In this document: positions 1-10,275 of the stretch, piece by piece | Layout: the number at the start of each line of letters is the position of its first letter | Numbering within the stretch: position 1 is the stretch's first letter | From: Histomonas meleagridis | Taxonomy: Eukaryota; Parabasalia; Tritrichomonadida; Dientamoebidae | NCBI GenBank assembly: GCA_020186115.1 | Contig: WSYJ01000186.1 | Span: forward strand, 558,001 to 622,000 | Reading direction: 5' to 3' | DNA: 64,000 bases | Program-made: the position numbers and the translations under genes | Notes under the pieces: model-generated | Told to the model about the DNA's origin: nothing | What the model saw: only the letters and a program-made list of their open reading frames with translations | Databases searched by the model: none

Positions 1-366
1 TCATAAAATCTAATAAAGCAGTCCGGTTTCGGCATAACTTCGAGCTGTGCCGCGTTTTCATATTCCACAACCAAGAATTGTGCAATTATTTCTTTGTGTT
101 TGCAGTGTCCAAAATTGTGTATAACTCACCAACTCTTTGCCCCTCAGTCCAAAATAGTATAAAAATTCTTCCTTAATCAAACTTAAATTATTTCATCTGA
201 AGCCACAAAAATTGAGGTGTAATTACCTTTAAAGTTTTGATGAATATTTCAAATGAATTTGGTTTCGTTGATAATATTGGTGATTGGATCAAACTTTAAA
301 CAAAAACAGACACTTTCACCAATTAAAGATAAATCCTTGTGAAGCTTGTTTTCGTCTGTACAAAGC
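1..366. other. Unassigned flank left of the retroelement
   Basis: I see no convincing coding region or RNA gene here. If the retroelement read is right, this is the original downstream flank of the tRNA-Tyr target site. Confidence 0.4.
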
Positions 367-387
367 AAAAATCCGCGCTGCTGGAAT
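367..387 (-). repeat. Partial tRNA-Tyr 3' end, probable target-site duplication
   Basis: These 21 bases are identical to 6249-6269, which holds the end of the T arm, the acceptor strand and the start of the T-run terminator of the tRNA-Tyr gene. The identity stops inside the T loop. The copy lies where the 3' end of the minus-strand retroelement should be, so it reads as a duplication made at insertion. A copy carried by the element is the alternative. Confidence 0.7.
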
Positions 388-545
388 TAAGTGTTTATTC
401 ACGTATGCTAATGCTCACTAAAGAGAGTTTGCTATGTATAACGACGCGTCCGTCTGACCTTATGGCAGGTTGACCCTACTATTATTATCCATATTATTGC
501 TGTTCTTCGGGGTGACCGTAACGGTTTTAACTGTTTGTAAAAGTC
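388..545 (-). other. GC-richer 3' tail of the retroelement
   Basis: Between the endonuclease remnant and the tRNA-derived repeat the base composition rises sharply over about 420-535, with short complementary segments. A structured 3' UTR recognised by the reverse transcriptase is usual in R2-like elements, and this is the expected place for one. That role is inferred. Confidence 0.4.
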
Positions 546-848
546 TTGACTGATGTCTAACTTTCATTTGTTTTCGTATTTCATCAATACTTTTTCTTTT
601 AATTATTGAATTCATCTTCGTTAAGGTATCTTCTCTTTTCTTTGTTTTGTTCTTATCTAATATAAAAGATCTTTTCTTCTATTATAGATTTATGTTTATT
701 ACCTTTTTTGATTGTTTTGTTGGGTTCTGAAATATTGTACTTATTTTCTGCTTCTTTTAATGTAAATTAAACATATTCTTTTCGTTCTTCTTCATTCGTA
801 TCTGAAGGTTCTGGAATTAGAGAAAATATCTGAGAAAGGTACTTCTTC

Positions 849-1545
849 TTATGGATTATAATTATCTTCATATATAACATTAAAATCTTCTTCTTCTCTT
901 TCTAAATTAATGTTTAAATTATTGTTAATATTCTTATTTTTATTTTTGTCTTTCTCGTATACTTTATAAAATATTGACATTGATTCTCTCAGTGCTGCAA
1001 TAACACATCTTTTAGATACTAGATGTATCAACCTTTTATTTCCATTGAATGATCTTTTCGAATCTTTAGTTGTTTGATATGGGATGATACCTAATGATGA
1101 GATAATAATTATATAAAGGTCGATTTCTATATTAAGTTTACGTTTGCATAATTCAACATAATCTTTGTATATATCTTCTTTTTCTTTACTTCTAATAACT
1201 AAAGTTAATTCTGGATTGTCATCAAGATTCCAAATTGTGCCATACGGGGAATTGACTTCAACTAGAGTCAATTTATTGTTATTGATATACCATATGTCCT
1301 GTTTTAATGTTCCAATAGTTTTGTGATCTTTGTCTATTATTTTAGTATTCCTGTTGAATATTATATTATTACCTTTATAATTATTTTCTTTGATTCCTTT
1401 GATTATTTCTTCTACTATTGCATTATGTCTTTTAGTAGTTATATTTTCAATTTTAATGCAATCATTAATTCTATGCATTAATGAATCATTTTGATTTAAG
1501 TTACATCTGTTACATTTAGGATTTATATTTGGATTATTCTTATTT
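849..1545 (-). pseudogene. CCHC knuckle and restriction-like endonuclease of the retroelement
   Basis: The longest open stretch of the element ends here (stop near 849). Upstream of its first Met the same frame reads KCNRCN-x(7)-MHRINDC, a CCHC zinc knuckle. It is followed by an Arg-His pair (KRHN), then KQDIWY and LVEVNSPYG, which match the R-H, P/Q-D and D/E-V-x-x-P-Y signatures of the restriction-like endonuclease that cuts the target in R2-, CRE- and NeSL-type LINEs. The first acidic motif has Gln where Pro is usual. The C-terminal ~35 residues are Lys/Asn/Glu-rich and uninformative. The domain itself is open over 209 codons, so it is the best preserved part of the element. Confidence 0.7.
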
Positions 1546-2251
1546 AGGATTTTATTTGTTGGTAAATTATTGCATCTTGCTAGAATAACGAATTTAATAA
1601 TATTATTATATGTTGATGCTCTAAAATTAAATAAAAGAAGTTTGAATCCGCTGATTTATCTATTGAACAATAAGTATAAGCTTTAAATGATAATCTTTTA
1701 AGGATTGCTGAACGTTACTTTCGTATCATTTTATTTATATATTTCGTGATATTTTATTCATTGATACATTCTTCTATTTCTTCTTCTTCTTTTTTTATTT
1801 GTTTTTAACTTGATAAATAATACAATTGTTTTCTTTTTAATTTGGCTTAAAACCTACTTCTAGATTATATAATGATTTTGTTGCTCTACATTGTGTACTA
1901 TTTGTTTTTTTTTTCAGGATTTCGTATGGTTTTACCTTTCTACTCAGATGGAATTCCAAAATATAGTAAGTTTTCATCTACTTGTATTTTCCTATAATCT
2001 AATTCTTTGTACATTGTCATTCTAATAAAATTCCTAATGTTTATATCATTTGATAATAATAAACCTGTAAAGGTTATTAATTGTAATACATAATTTCTTT
2101 TTTCAAGTTTTTTATATCTAATAAATTCATCAAGTTTTTTTTATTCTTTAATAATACATAAGCCATTTAACATTTCAATATCTAATTGAGGAGTAATTAT
2201 TCTTTAAATTGCATCTATTATTTGATTGATTTTTATAGGATAATTGATTAT

Positions 2252-3098
2252 TCATATTATTTTCTGTTTAATTTCATTAATTTTGATTTGTTTTGAGTGT
2301 TTTTTACTTTTACGATTTATTGCTATTAGTGTTCCTAAATATTTAATATATTCCATTATTGGATGATTTGGTATTTCTTCATCATTAATAGTAAAACATT
2401 CATTTGGAATTGGTCTTTTGTTATCGAAATTTATATAAGATAAAGTCCTATATTTTTGTAAAGCTATTCCAAGTTTAAATATTTTACAAAATTCCTCTAC
2501 TGTTTTAAGCATATTTCAAGTATTGGTGATAACGGACATCCTTGCCTGACACCTCCATCAATATTAATCCAATCCAATTATTCATTTTTCGATTCTATTC
2601 GTGTTTTAATATCTGTATATAAATCTTTAATTGATTTAACAAAATAATCTGGAAATCCTAATTGTTTTAGTGACCAAGTAATAAGTTTATGATATACTGA
2701 ATCAAAAGCTTTAGCAAAATCTAATGCTGTGATATTAATTGAATCTTTTGATCTGACTGATTGTGCGATTATTTCATTTATGTCAGTAATATGTTCTGTT
2801 ATACCATTTATATTAGTTTTGATTAATATTCCTAATATTTTTCTATATTTTTACCTTCAAATGAATTAATTATTATTTCATTATCAATATTTTTTAAGGC
2901 ATCTTTAATTGCTTTTTCTGAATAAGATATGAAATTATTTCTTGTATCTGATTCTTGTAGTTCTCTATATTTAATTATTTTCTCCATATGTGATATTATT
3001 TTAAATAATTGATTTTCTTGTATATATTTTCTTCTTAGATTAATATTTCGAATATTATCATTACTGTTTATCTTTTTGTTATTATTTGAACTCAACAT
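2252..3098 (-). pseudogene. Broken reverse transcriptase of the retroelement
   Basis: The minus strand encodes TALDFAKAFDSVYHKL (RT motif A, D-x4-D), then after an in-frame stop GGVRQGCPLSPILE (motif B of LINE reverse transcriptases), then VEEFCKIFKLGIALQKY and IMEYIKYLGTLI, the motif D/E side. The segment that should lie between LSPILE and VEEFCK, including the catalytic Y/F-A-D-D box, is absent: the two parts abut at about 2512-2530. Together with stops and frameshifts this makes the enzyme non-functional in this copy. Confidence 0.75.
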
Positions 3099-3378
3099 AT
3101 GATTTAATGGAATTTTTAAAGCTTTTCTGATTGTTTTCCTTAATATTGAATTAATCTTACATAAACAAACTTGAAATATTATAATCCATTCTTCTTCTGT
3201 TTTATCTTTAGTTTTACATTTTTTAATTGACGGTATAAATTTTATTTTCGAAAGCGTTACTTATTTGTTTGTGAATTTTATTTTTTATATTTTTATTCAT
3301 CATTGGTAGTCTAATTATATGTGATTCCTGGAATTCATTCACAAATATCCATTCCTTACATTTGTTAAGTAAAATTTC

Positions 3379-4235
3379 TCAATCATTAATTAATTGATTT
3401 CTTGTAACTATTTTGCCTATTGTTATTAAGTTATTGTTATTATTTTTATTAATTTCATTATCTTGATTAGTTTGATTAATTTCTAATTTTTCTGTGTTAT
3501 TTATATTAGCTTTTTTTAACCTTTTTTCTGATTTTTTATTTTCATGCTTTTTTCTTTTTACTATATTATTATTATTTTTAGATTCGATTTCAATTTCTCC
3601 TTTTGTTAGCTTATTTAAATTCTCTTTTATTTCTTCTTCATTACTTTTCATTTTTTCTTCAATTACTTTGATTTTATCTTTATCAGGATAATTAAATACT
3701 CTTGATTTAAATTTTACTTGATGCATAGGGATCTTAATATTTTTTTTCTTGAAATATTGTGCGCATGACTATTATGTGAAATTATGTTATTATATGTTTA
3801 TGCTAATGCTTTTTTTACAAAAATCACATATATATGCTTTATTTTTTCTTAATAATATTTCTGTTGTTGGATTTATATCATACCTTTGAATATAATTTAA
3901 TACAAATGCCCACATTAATCCAAAATCTATTGTATTCTCATTATAATTGGAATGTCTTTTCACTATATAATTATTAAATGTGTTCTCACAATCTGTAATA
4001 TTGTTACAATTATGTAAAGCACATGCATATATAGTTTTCGATAAGTTGAAGGTTGTTTATTATCTTTGTCATATTGTTCCCAATAGGTTTTCTTTTTTAA
4101 TATCAAACCTAAACAATCATAAATTATATTTCCATTTCGTCTTTTACCATTATGTGCCAAGTTTTCATGCCTTTTTTAGTCAGTGACCGCATTGAAAGCT
4201 TGATAATCACATTTGTGACAAATAAATGGACCAAT
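3379..4235 (-). pseudogene. Zinc-finger and linker region of the retroelement
   Basis: Around 4230-4130 the minus strand reads a finger of the form ICHKCDYQAF-x(n)-KRHENLAHNGKR with one stop inside. Around 3830-3730 a second finger reads YICDFC followed, after a frameshift, by HNSHAHNI. Below this is a 115-codon Lys/Glu/Asn-rich linker (3726-3379). N-terminal DNA-binding fingers before the reverse transcriptase are typical of R2/NeSL/CRE-type elements and help choose the target site. Confidence 0.6.
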
Positions 4236-5287
4236 GCCTGGAAATTTATGAAAGACTAACATTAAAAAAATGGTTGATATTTTGGTTTCATTCGTTTTAT
4301 TCGAAAATGAATCTTTGTCAATATTATAATTTTTCTATTTATTATTGATTGTTAATTTTAATTCTGCAGTTGTTCGAACGTTTTTGAGATTTAAATAAGA
4401 TTCTTCTGGTGTATGTATTATAATTTCATTGTTAATGTAAATGTTATTATTATTATTTGGTGGAATATTATCTTTATATTGATTATAGTTATCTATTTTT
4501 TAATTCGTTTGTTGTGATTCTTGTATATTTTGCTTTATTTCATCATTGTTAGCATTTTCTTTTTCATTGTTGTTTGAACCTTTATAATCTTCTTTATTTT
4601 TATCTTGAATAAAGTTATAATTTCCGTTCGATACTACTATATCTATATCTTTGTAAATTCAATTAAATTATAATGTTTAAATATTAATTGTTTCATCAGT
4701 AAATTTAATTTCTGGTTTTGGTATATTAATCTTATTTTTAAAGAATGAAAATTAGGTAATTGAATATTTGAGTCTTTATCGATTTGATTCATTCTGAAGG
4801 TTGGAATATTAATTGTTTCTTTTATAATTTTATAATTTGGTATAATAATATTTTCTTCTACATTTTGAAGATTGAATTTCGATATTAGTACATTAACTTC
4901 GGATTTCTGTATAAGATATTTGAGTAATAAAATATTGTTAATTTCTTCTTTAAAATTAAATTTTATAATCTTAACATATTGATCTTCTTGTATAAAGTTA
5001 ATTTTGGGAATTGATAATTCTTCAATTTCTTTGATTGTTTCTATTTTTGATAATTGAATATTTTCTTTATATTTTTCGATATTAAATTTTGTTATTATCT
5101 ATCATTTTCTTCTATTATTTTATTAAATTGCGGTATTATGTATTCTCATTAAAATATTATAAAATTTGGGATTTAAATGTTCATATCTTGTTGTGAGTTT
5201 ATGTTAAAATTTGAGTCGTTGTTTGGGTGTCTTTCTTCATTATCTCCTATAATAGTTCCTAATGTTGAGAATTTATTTTTTTTTTGA

Positions 5288-5948
5288 TTAAATAATAAGA
5301 AAACAATCAAGAAAACAGCATTTTCTAAGTATATTGTCATAGTATACATTTGAGTTTGCATGATCAGAAATATGTAGTCCATAGACATCTAAATTGTTTG
5401 ATTTTATTTTTTCACGAAATGCACATATTATATTAGAAATTGTCCCAGGTTCCTCACTTATTCCTATTGCATTATAATTAATGTCAAGTAGATTAACAAT
5501 GTTTATATTTTCTAAATTCATGTATGGTGCTAATTCAATTCGTTTTCCTTCGTGAAATTCGTTTAATTGTATAAATAATCCTTCTTCATTGTCATTCTGT
5601 CAAGTACAAAAAGGAAACCATAAACAAAATAATAATTTTTTTTCTCATATTATTTTGTATCTCTATCGGTAAGTTATAGATCGTGAATCTTATTTCGTTT
5701 CTCATTAGATTTATTTCATCTGCTGTAAGTGTTCTAGGTCTAAATGCTGCATCATCAACTTCTGTTTATGTACTGGTTTCTTCATCATCTGCATAATATT
5801 CCTGTTCATTATTTATTATCTTCATTGGATTTCTAATGTTATTTGAATTATGGAGTATTATTGGTGCTGGTTGTGGTTGTGTTTGGAATTTTGGTACTCG
5901 ATCAAATCGAAATCTGATTTCGGGATTTTGTTCATGATCTGGACTCAT
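5288..5948 (-). pseudogene. N-terminal region of the retroelement ORF, unidentified
   Basis: A Met-initiated 60-codon piece (5948-5766) with an acidic end is followed after a break by a 77-codon piece (5521-5288) with an ordinary globular composition. Some NeSL-type LINEs carry a cysteine protease domain at this place, but I see no catalytic triad that would support one. Left unidentified. Confidence 0.35.
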
Positions 5949-6253
5949 ATTCTCTCTGAATGGTTCTGGACTGGTGTACGTTGTTTCTGTGTTGCTTGTT
6001 GTGTCCTCCGTTGAACTTTCTTCTGCATCCGATCATGATGGCCGGACTCAAAAAATGGTCTTTGTACTATAAAAAATATATCACTGTGTCTCCTGATGTT
6101 TCTTGTTTTGAGTTTTGTTTCATATCTCGGAGAGATAATCTGATATGTTCCGAGATTCTCCGAAAATCATCGGAACTTATATGATTCTGCTCCTCTCTCC
6201 AGTGGTGCGCTTTTCTTTTGTCTAAATTGCTCAGGTGAAAAAAATAAAAAAAA

Positions 6254-6335
6254 TCCGCGCTGCTGGAATCGAACCGGCGACCCTTTGATGACTACTTTTC
6301 TACAGTCAAATGCTCTACCACTGAGCTAAGAGCGG
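6254..6335 (-). tRNA. tRNA-Tyr (GUA) with a short intron
   Basis: The minus strand folds as a cloverleaf: acceptor CCGCTCT/AGCGCGG, D arm GCTC..GAGC with box A TAGCTCAGTGG, anticodon stem TTTGA/TCAAA, T arm with box B GGTTCGATTCC, discriminator A, then a T run as pol III terminator. The 17-nt anticodon loop contains GTA and is 10 nt longer than a normal loop, so a ~10-nt intron sits after the anticodon, as is common in eukaryotic tRNA-Tyr. Two stem pairs are mismatched (one in the acceptor, one in the T stem), so the gene may be a diverged or decaying copy. The retroelement begins just downstream. Confidence 0.85.
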
Positions 6336-6568
6336 CGCTGAAAACTTAGAGGTATATATTATCATAATATTAAATTTGGAACGATTCGATTTTTTACAAC
6401 GAGTCAAAATCGATATATATAAAAACTTACATGCATTCAATAAAATTTACATGATGAGAAATTCAAAATTTGAATAAATAAATAACGTTTTTATTTTCAT
6501 GACGAACAACCAATTCCAAAAAATAGCATTAGATCGATGCTATTTTTGGCACGGAGTTCTTACTTTGA

Positions 6569-6966
6569 ATGACGTCGTTGTGTCGTGTATATTTATTTTC
6601 TAACATACAGCTTTTTTCGATATCAGAATTCAAAGAACTGTTCAAGATTCGCCTGATTTAATCGGACTATACACAAACGATGTGCCCCCTATTCCATTTA
6701 CAATATCTGATTCTATCAGAGTTAATCTATCAATAGAAAATAAAATTTTACAAGAACCTTTTAAGTATAAAGTCGTCGAAGCCTGCACTACTGGTATGGA
6801 ACTTGTTTCTTTGGTTGAAGCAGATGAACAAATGCCACCAAGTTTGACTATTGAAAATGATGGCGGAAGATGGCATTTCACCTTACAAGACAAAGTTTAT
6901 ATATTGCGGTCTCTTTTAGTCTATGTGCCCTCAGAACAGATTAAAAAGTATGTGAAAGATTTATGA
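6569..6966 (+). CDS. Small unidentified protein with a very short intron near the start
   Basis: Exon 2 is open from 6611 to the TGA at 6964-6966 but has no ATG near its start. Just upstream lies TTCTAACATACAG (to 6610), almost identical to the trichomonad branch-point/3' splice motif. An ATG at 6569 followed by GTGTAT at 6585 gives a 16-nt exon 1, a 26-nt intron and an open fused frame of about 123 codons. I recognise no domain; the product is a mixed alpha/beta-looking soluble protein with no signal peptide or membrane segment. The 5' site choice rests on frame. A GTATAT at 6587 would break the frame. Confidence 0.5.
6585..6610 (+). other. Probable 26-nt spliceosomal intron
   Basis: The stretch starts with GTGTAT and ends with CTAACATACAG, one base from the Trichomonas 3' motif CTAACACACAG, in which branch point and 3' splice site are fused. 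Removing it joins a start codon to the downstream open frame. Very short introns of about this size are known in Trichomonas vaginalis. Confidence 0.5.
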
Positions 6967-7286
6967 TTTCCCAAATAAAAATTTGTAAATTAGAAACTTA
7001 TCACATTCATCTTGTCTTCTCTCTTTTTCATGGACACTTTCTACTAAAAACTTTCGCATTTTCTAAAATAATTTCCCTATACAAGGAATTGATATTAATT
7101 TTATCCAAATTCATACAATATTTCCAAATCCTCGTCTTAGGGAAGCAAAGGTATTAAAATTCTTTTACTAATAATAATAATTTGTTTTTCATTTCAATTT
7201 CTCATTTCGAAATTTTCAATATTATGTCATAATTTGGAGGCTAAAGCAAAAACAAATGCGCACATAACAATAGTTTTATTTAAACA
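6967..7286. other. Intergenic, convergent gene ends
   Basis: AT-rich sequence between the 3' ends of the small gene and VPS15. I see no gene or repeat in it. Confidence 0.5.
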
Positions 7287-10250
7287 TTAAATGCTCCAAA
7301 CATTAGTATATCCTAAAGTATCACCTGACACAAATACCTTTCCACAATGCACTGCTGTTGTTACCTTTCCTTGGTGCATATGTAATGATTGGAAATTTCC
7401 CGGTTGCATTCCTAATATTTTATCATTTCTCATACAAATCAATTTTTGTCCATCATACAATGTTACTGAAGGTCTATCTTCACAAGAGTCTATATATGTC
7501 ACAGCTCTATCATCAATTGCTAACACTCCACCAAAATAAGGCAAAATCTGAGTAAACCGTCCGTTGCACGTTAAGCACACCTTCGTAAACGGCTCCTTTA
7601 TCAATTCCACTTTTTGATCGCTTTGCACAAAAAACGCACAAGAGCTATCGTCGTTGGTCGCAGCGGGTGAAAGGTTTACAACGGCGCTCGTTTCAGTCAT
7701 ATACATAGGCACGAACATTCGGATGTCAACAAATGAAACGAGGCCCTCGGAAAAGCCTATAGCTGCTAAGGGCCGATCTGACCAAAAGCAAATGTCGGAA
7801 ATGTCAGAAATTTGTCGATATTGAAGTGTAGATCGACTTTCAGGTGAACGAGTATCTATAAGTGATATACTTCTATCAGATGATGAACACAGGAATGTGG
7901 AGTTTCGATCAACTGGTCGTATGTTGGTGAAATGTATGTTATTATTTTGTGGAGGAATGATAACTGTTTTCTTCTCGTTCTTAAACTCATAGCTTTCAAT
8001 GGCGCCGTTCTCAAAGCCCAAGAGATAATGCGTGCTGGAAAGAATGGATGCTGATGAAATTTGGACGCGTAAGATATGAGATCGATATTGTGATGGTTGA
8101 ACTAATGAGCCATTTTCATTGTAGATACTAAGCCAACGAACTCTATTGGCTTCATTGATTGTGATACACATGGTGTTGTCATTGTTTGCAAAGATATATT
8201 TGATGGGAGATAAATCAGAATGAAAGGTGGCAACAAAGCGTGGTGTTAGTCTTGAGGCTATTGATTCTTTGGGTGGTACCTTTAATTTTATAGTCCCTTG
8301 TAGCTTTGGTCGTTCAGATTTACTGTTTACTTTTGTATTCTTTCTAGGGGCAGATATGTTTTGTCTCTTGAAGAAGAAGCAATAGTCATTACATTGTCTA
8401 ATTTCAGGTGGTAAATTATTGATTAATTTTTGGACGTGATAACGAATGATAGTATTTTGAGAAAACATATATTGACTTGCAAGTCTAGAAAGTAAATACA
8501 TTGTATCATTTTCTAAGAAGCCATGTTCTAATAGATAATCCATTAAGATTATGGTGTGAATTAACACATTCACCGATGGGCGACCGTTTATGATTCCCTG
8601 GGGAATTGGCAAAATATTTGTAGCGGTTATTCGCTTGAATTTTTTGATTTCATCCGGTTTGGCACTTTTGAGGTAACACATGATGATTGAAATGATCTCG
8701 AGGAAGTACTCATCATTATTATGGTTTAGAGTTGCGTAAAAAATACCCAAGAAAGAAGAGAACAGTTCAAATCCCCCCTCCTTTGCAAGGTTTTTAAATG
8801 AATTTGCGAAAACTTTGAAAATCCGAAAATTTGTCGATGCGAAAACAGATGAAAATTCTGTCGAAAAATTCTTAGCTGAATCAGGCGAAAGTCTTTTAAA
8901 TGGGATAAAGAAACTTGGCAATATATCAGCTAAAACTAATTTGGTTCCTTCATCACTATTATTACATAACTGTAGAATTGCTGGCTTTAAATAAAATGGT
9001 ATATAATCGGAGAAATGTTGTGGAATTGATTCGATACTTTTAAGCATTTGTAATATTGATGATAATGCAGTTCGATGTAACATTGGAACTTGACAATGCA
9101 AAAAGCAAACAAAAAATGGAATAACTTTCGCAAGTTTTGTTTCATCTGAAAATAACTTTGAGAAATCGCTTAAAAAGGCAATTAATGGAAATACAACAGA
9201 ATTAACATACGTGCTCTTTAATGCTTGGTCTTCAAGATAATCAAATAAAAGAATTTTATACTCAACTGGACATTGTTGTTCTAATTGTTTGAACGTTTGG
9301 AAGGCGGTTTCGGTTTCGGTTTCAAACAAGTTTCGTTTTGATGCACTTTCTTCGAACGTTAAAGATAACCGATGGAAAAATGTGTCGAACAAATTCATGA
9401 TTTTTTTGGTGGATTCAAAACGTGAATTTGGATCAAGTTGTAACATGTCTTTAATGTATCCTATAATGGTTTTGTTATCAATGGGTTCAAGTGCTGCATC
9501 TAAATCAAAATTTCCATTTTTATACTGTATTAAAGTTTGGAAACTAAAAAGATGTTTACCATTTAAATAGATGAAGGCAAGTATACAACCAAGACTAAAT
9601 AAATCGGAACAAATCTCATTAATATTTGTTTGATCTTTCGTAATACGTTCGGGTGCAATGTAACATCCAGAATATGAATCAGTAACAAAGTAATGATTAA
9701 AAATTTGTGGCATTGATGGGTCTACGGTTTTTGGTTTAAATGGTGCAGGATCTGTGATATAAACTAGAAGATTTCGTTTCACAAAAATATTATTGGGTTT
9801 AAGATCTCCATGTGCAAAATTACATGAATGAAGACTATTGACAGTCATAGCTATTTGAAAAAAAACAAACATTTTTTCTGCAGGATCTAATGAAGGCTGT
9901 TGAAATGCAGCAAATTGAGCTAGGCTTCTTTCTAGTCTCGGACGAATAAGGAGAGCCATATTATCTTGAACTTGAATTGTTGTAAAATTAACAATTCTTG
10001 AATTTTCAATTTGACGTTCGCTTAAATCTTTAAAATATTGTAAAGATCGTGGAACTTGTTCCAATCTCATCAAAGGTTCATGATATTGAAAAACTTTAAC
10101 AATGAATTCTGTTGAATCATTAATTTTCTTACCCGTTAATGTCATAAAAAATGTACCAAATCCTTCAAAAGCTTTTGTTGTATAACCTAATTTCTTTAAT
10201 GGTGCAATATAAGAGTTGTTAAAGGATGTAATTGATAAATCGCTACCCAT
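7287..10250 (-). CDS. VPS15: VPS15 / PIK3R4, regulatory pseudokinase-like subunit of the class III PI3-kinase
   Basis: 987 residues with the Vps15 domain order: N-terminal kinase domain (about 20-290), HEAT-like helical region (about 320-640) and C-terminal WD40 repeats (about 660-987). The start MGSDLS fits N-myristoylation of Gly2, as in yeast and animal Vps15. The catalytic loop is HGDLKPNN (147-154); the DFG position reads DPA (167-169), and CYIAPER (196-202) matches the family's activation segment. Vps15 anchors and activates VPS34 to make PI3P on endosomes and autophagosomes. It is shorter than human PIK3R4 (1358 aa), mainly in the helical part. It is divergent with GRC3, the start codons being 25 bp apart. 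Confidence 0.9.
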   Translation of the reverse strand: MGSDLSITSFNNSYIAPLKKLGYTTKAFEGFGTFFMTLTGKKINDSTEFIVKVFQYHEPLMRLEQVPRSLQYFKDLSERQIENSRIVNFTTIQVQDNMALLIRPRLERSLAQFAAFQQPSLDPAEKMFVFFQIAMTVNSLHSCNFAHGDLKPNNIFVKRNLLVYITDPAPFKPKTVDPSMPQIFNHYFVTDSYSGCYIAPERITKDQTNINEICSDLFSLGCILAFIYLNGKHLFSFQTLIQYKNGNFDLDAALEPIDNKTIIGYIKDMLQLDPNSRFESTKKIMNLFDTFFHRLSLTFEESASKRNLFETETETAFQTFKQLEQQCPVEYKILLFDYLEDQALKSTYVNSVVFPLIAFLSDFSKLFSDETKLAKVIPFFVCFLHCQVPMLHRTALSSILQMLKSIESIPQHFSDYIPFYLKPAILQLCNNSDEGTKLVLADILPSFFIPFKRLSPDSAKNFSTEFSSVFASTNFRIFKVFANSFKNLAKEGGFELFSSFLGIFYATLNHNNDEYFLEIISIIMCYLKSAKPDEIKKFKRITATNILPIPQGIINGRPSVNVLIHTIILMDYLLEHGFLENDTMYLLSRLASQYMFSQNTIIRYHVQKLINNLPPEIRQCNDYCFFFKRQNISAPRKNTKVNSKSERPKLQGTIKLKVPPKESIASRLTPRFVATFHSDLSPIKYIFANNDNTMCITINEANRVRWLSIYNENGSLVQPSQYRSHILRVQISSASILSSTHYLLGFENGAIESYEFKNEKKTVIIPPQNNNIHFTNIRPVDRNSTFLCSSSDRSISLIDTRSPESRSTLQYRQISDISDICFWSDRPLAAIGFSEGLVSFVDIRMFVPMYMTETSAVVNLSPAATNDDSSCAFFVQSDQKVELIKEPFTKVCLTCNGRFTQILPYFGGVLAIDDRAVTYIDSCEDRPSVTLYDGQKLICMRNDKILGMQPGNFQSLHMHQGKVTTAVHCGKVFVSGDTLGYTNVWSI

Positions 10251-10257
10251 TGAAATG

Positions 10258-10263
10258 TCACTT
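10258..10263 (+). promoter_or_regulatory. Initiator element for the GRC3 gene
   Basis: TCACTT fits the trichomonad initiator TCA(+1)-pyrimidine-T/A. Its A lies 16 nt before the ATG at 10276, the usual very short 5' UTR distance, and so favours that start over the in-frame ATGs at 10216 and 10255. Confidence 0.55.
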
Positions 10264-10275
10264 TTGCCAAATACA

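Larger units (their letters stand above)
388..6248 (-). mobile_element. Decayed non-LTR retrotransposon of the restriction-like-endonuclease (R2/CRE/NeSL-like) type
   Basis: Read on the minus strand, the order is: acidic and Asn-rich N-terminal region (about 5950-4400), two C2H2 zinc-finger remnants (about 4230-4130 and 3830-3730), reverse transcriptase (about 3100-2250), a CCHC knuckle (about 1545-1480), a restriction-like endonuclease (1478-849) and a GC-richer 3' tail (about 545-388). This order is that of early-branching LINEs with a C-terminal endonuclease. Frameshifts and stops break the frame many times. It starts right behind the tRNA-Tyr gene and ends at a partial copy of that tRNA. 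The clade cannot be fixed by eye. Confidence 0.8.

Noticed and set aside
5288-5521. Cysteine protease domain of a NeSL-type element
   Set aside because: No Cys-His-Asp pattern of a ULP or OTU protease could be seen.
10216-10275. Longer N terminus for GRC3
   Set aside because: It would overlap the VPS15 coding region and lie upstream of the TCACTT initiator.
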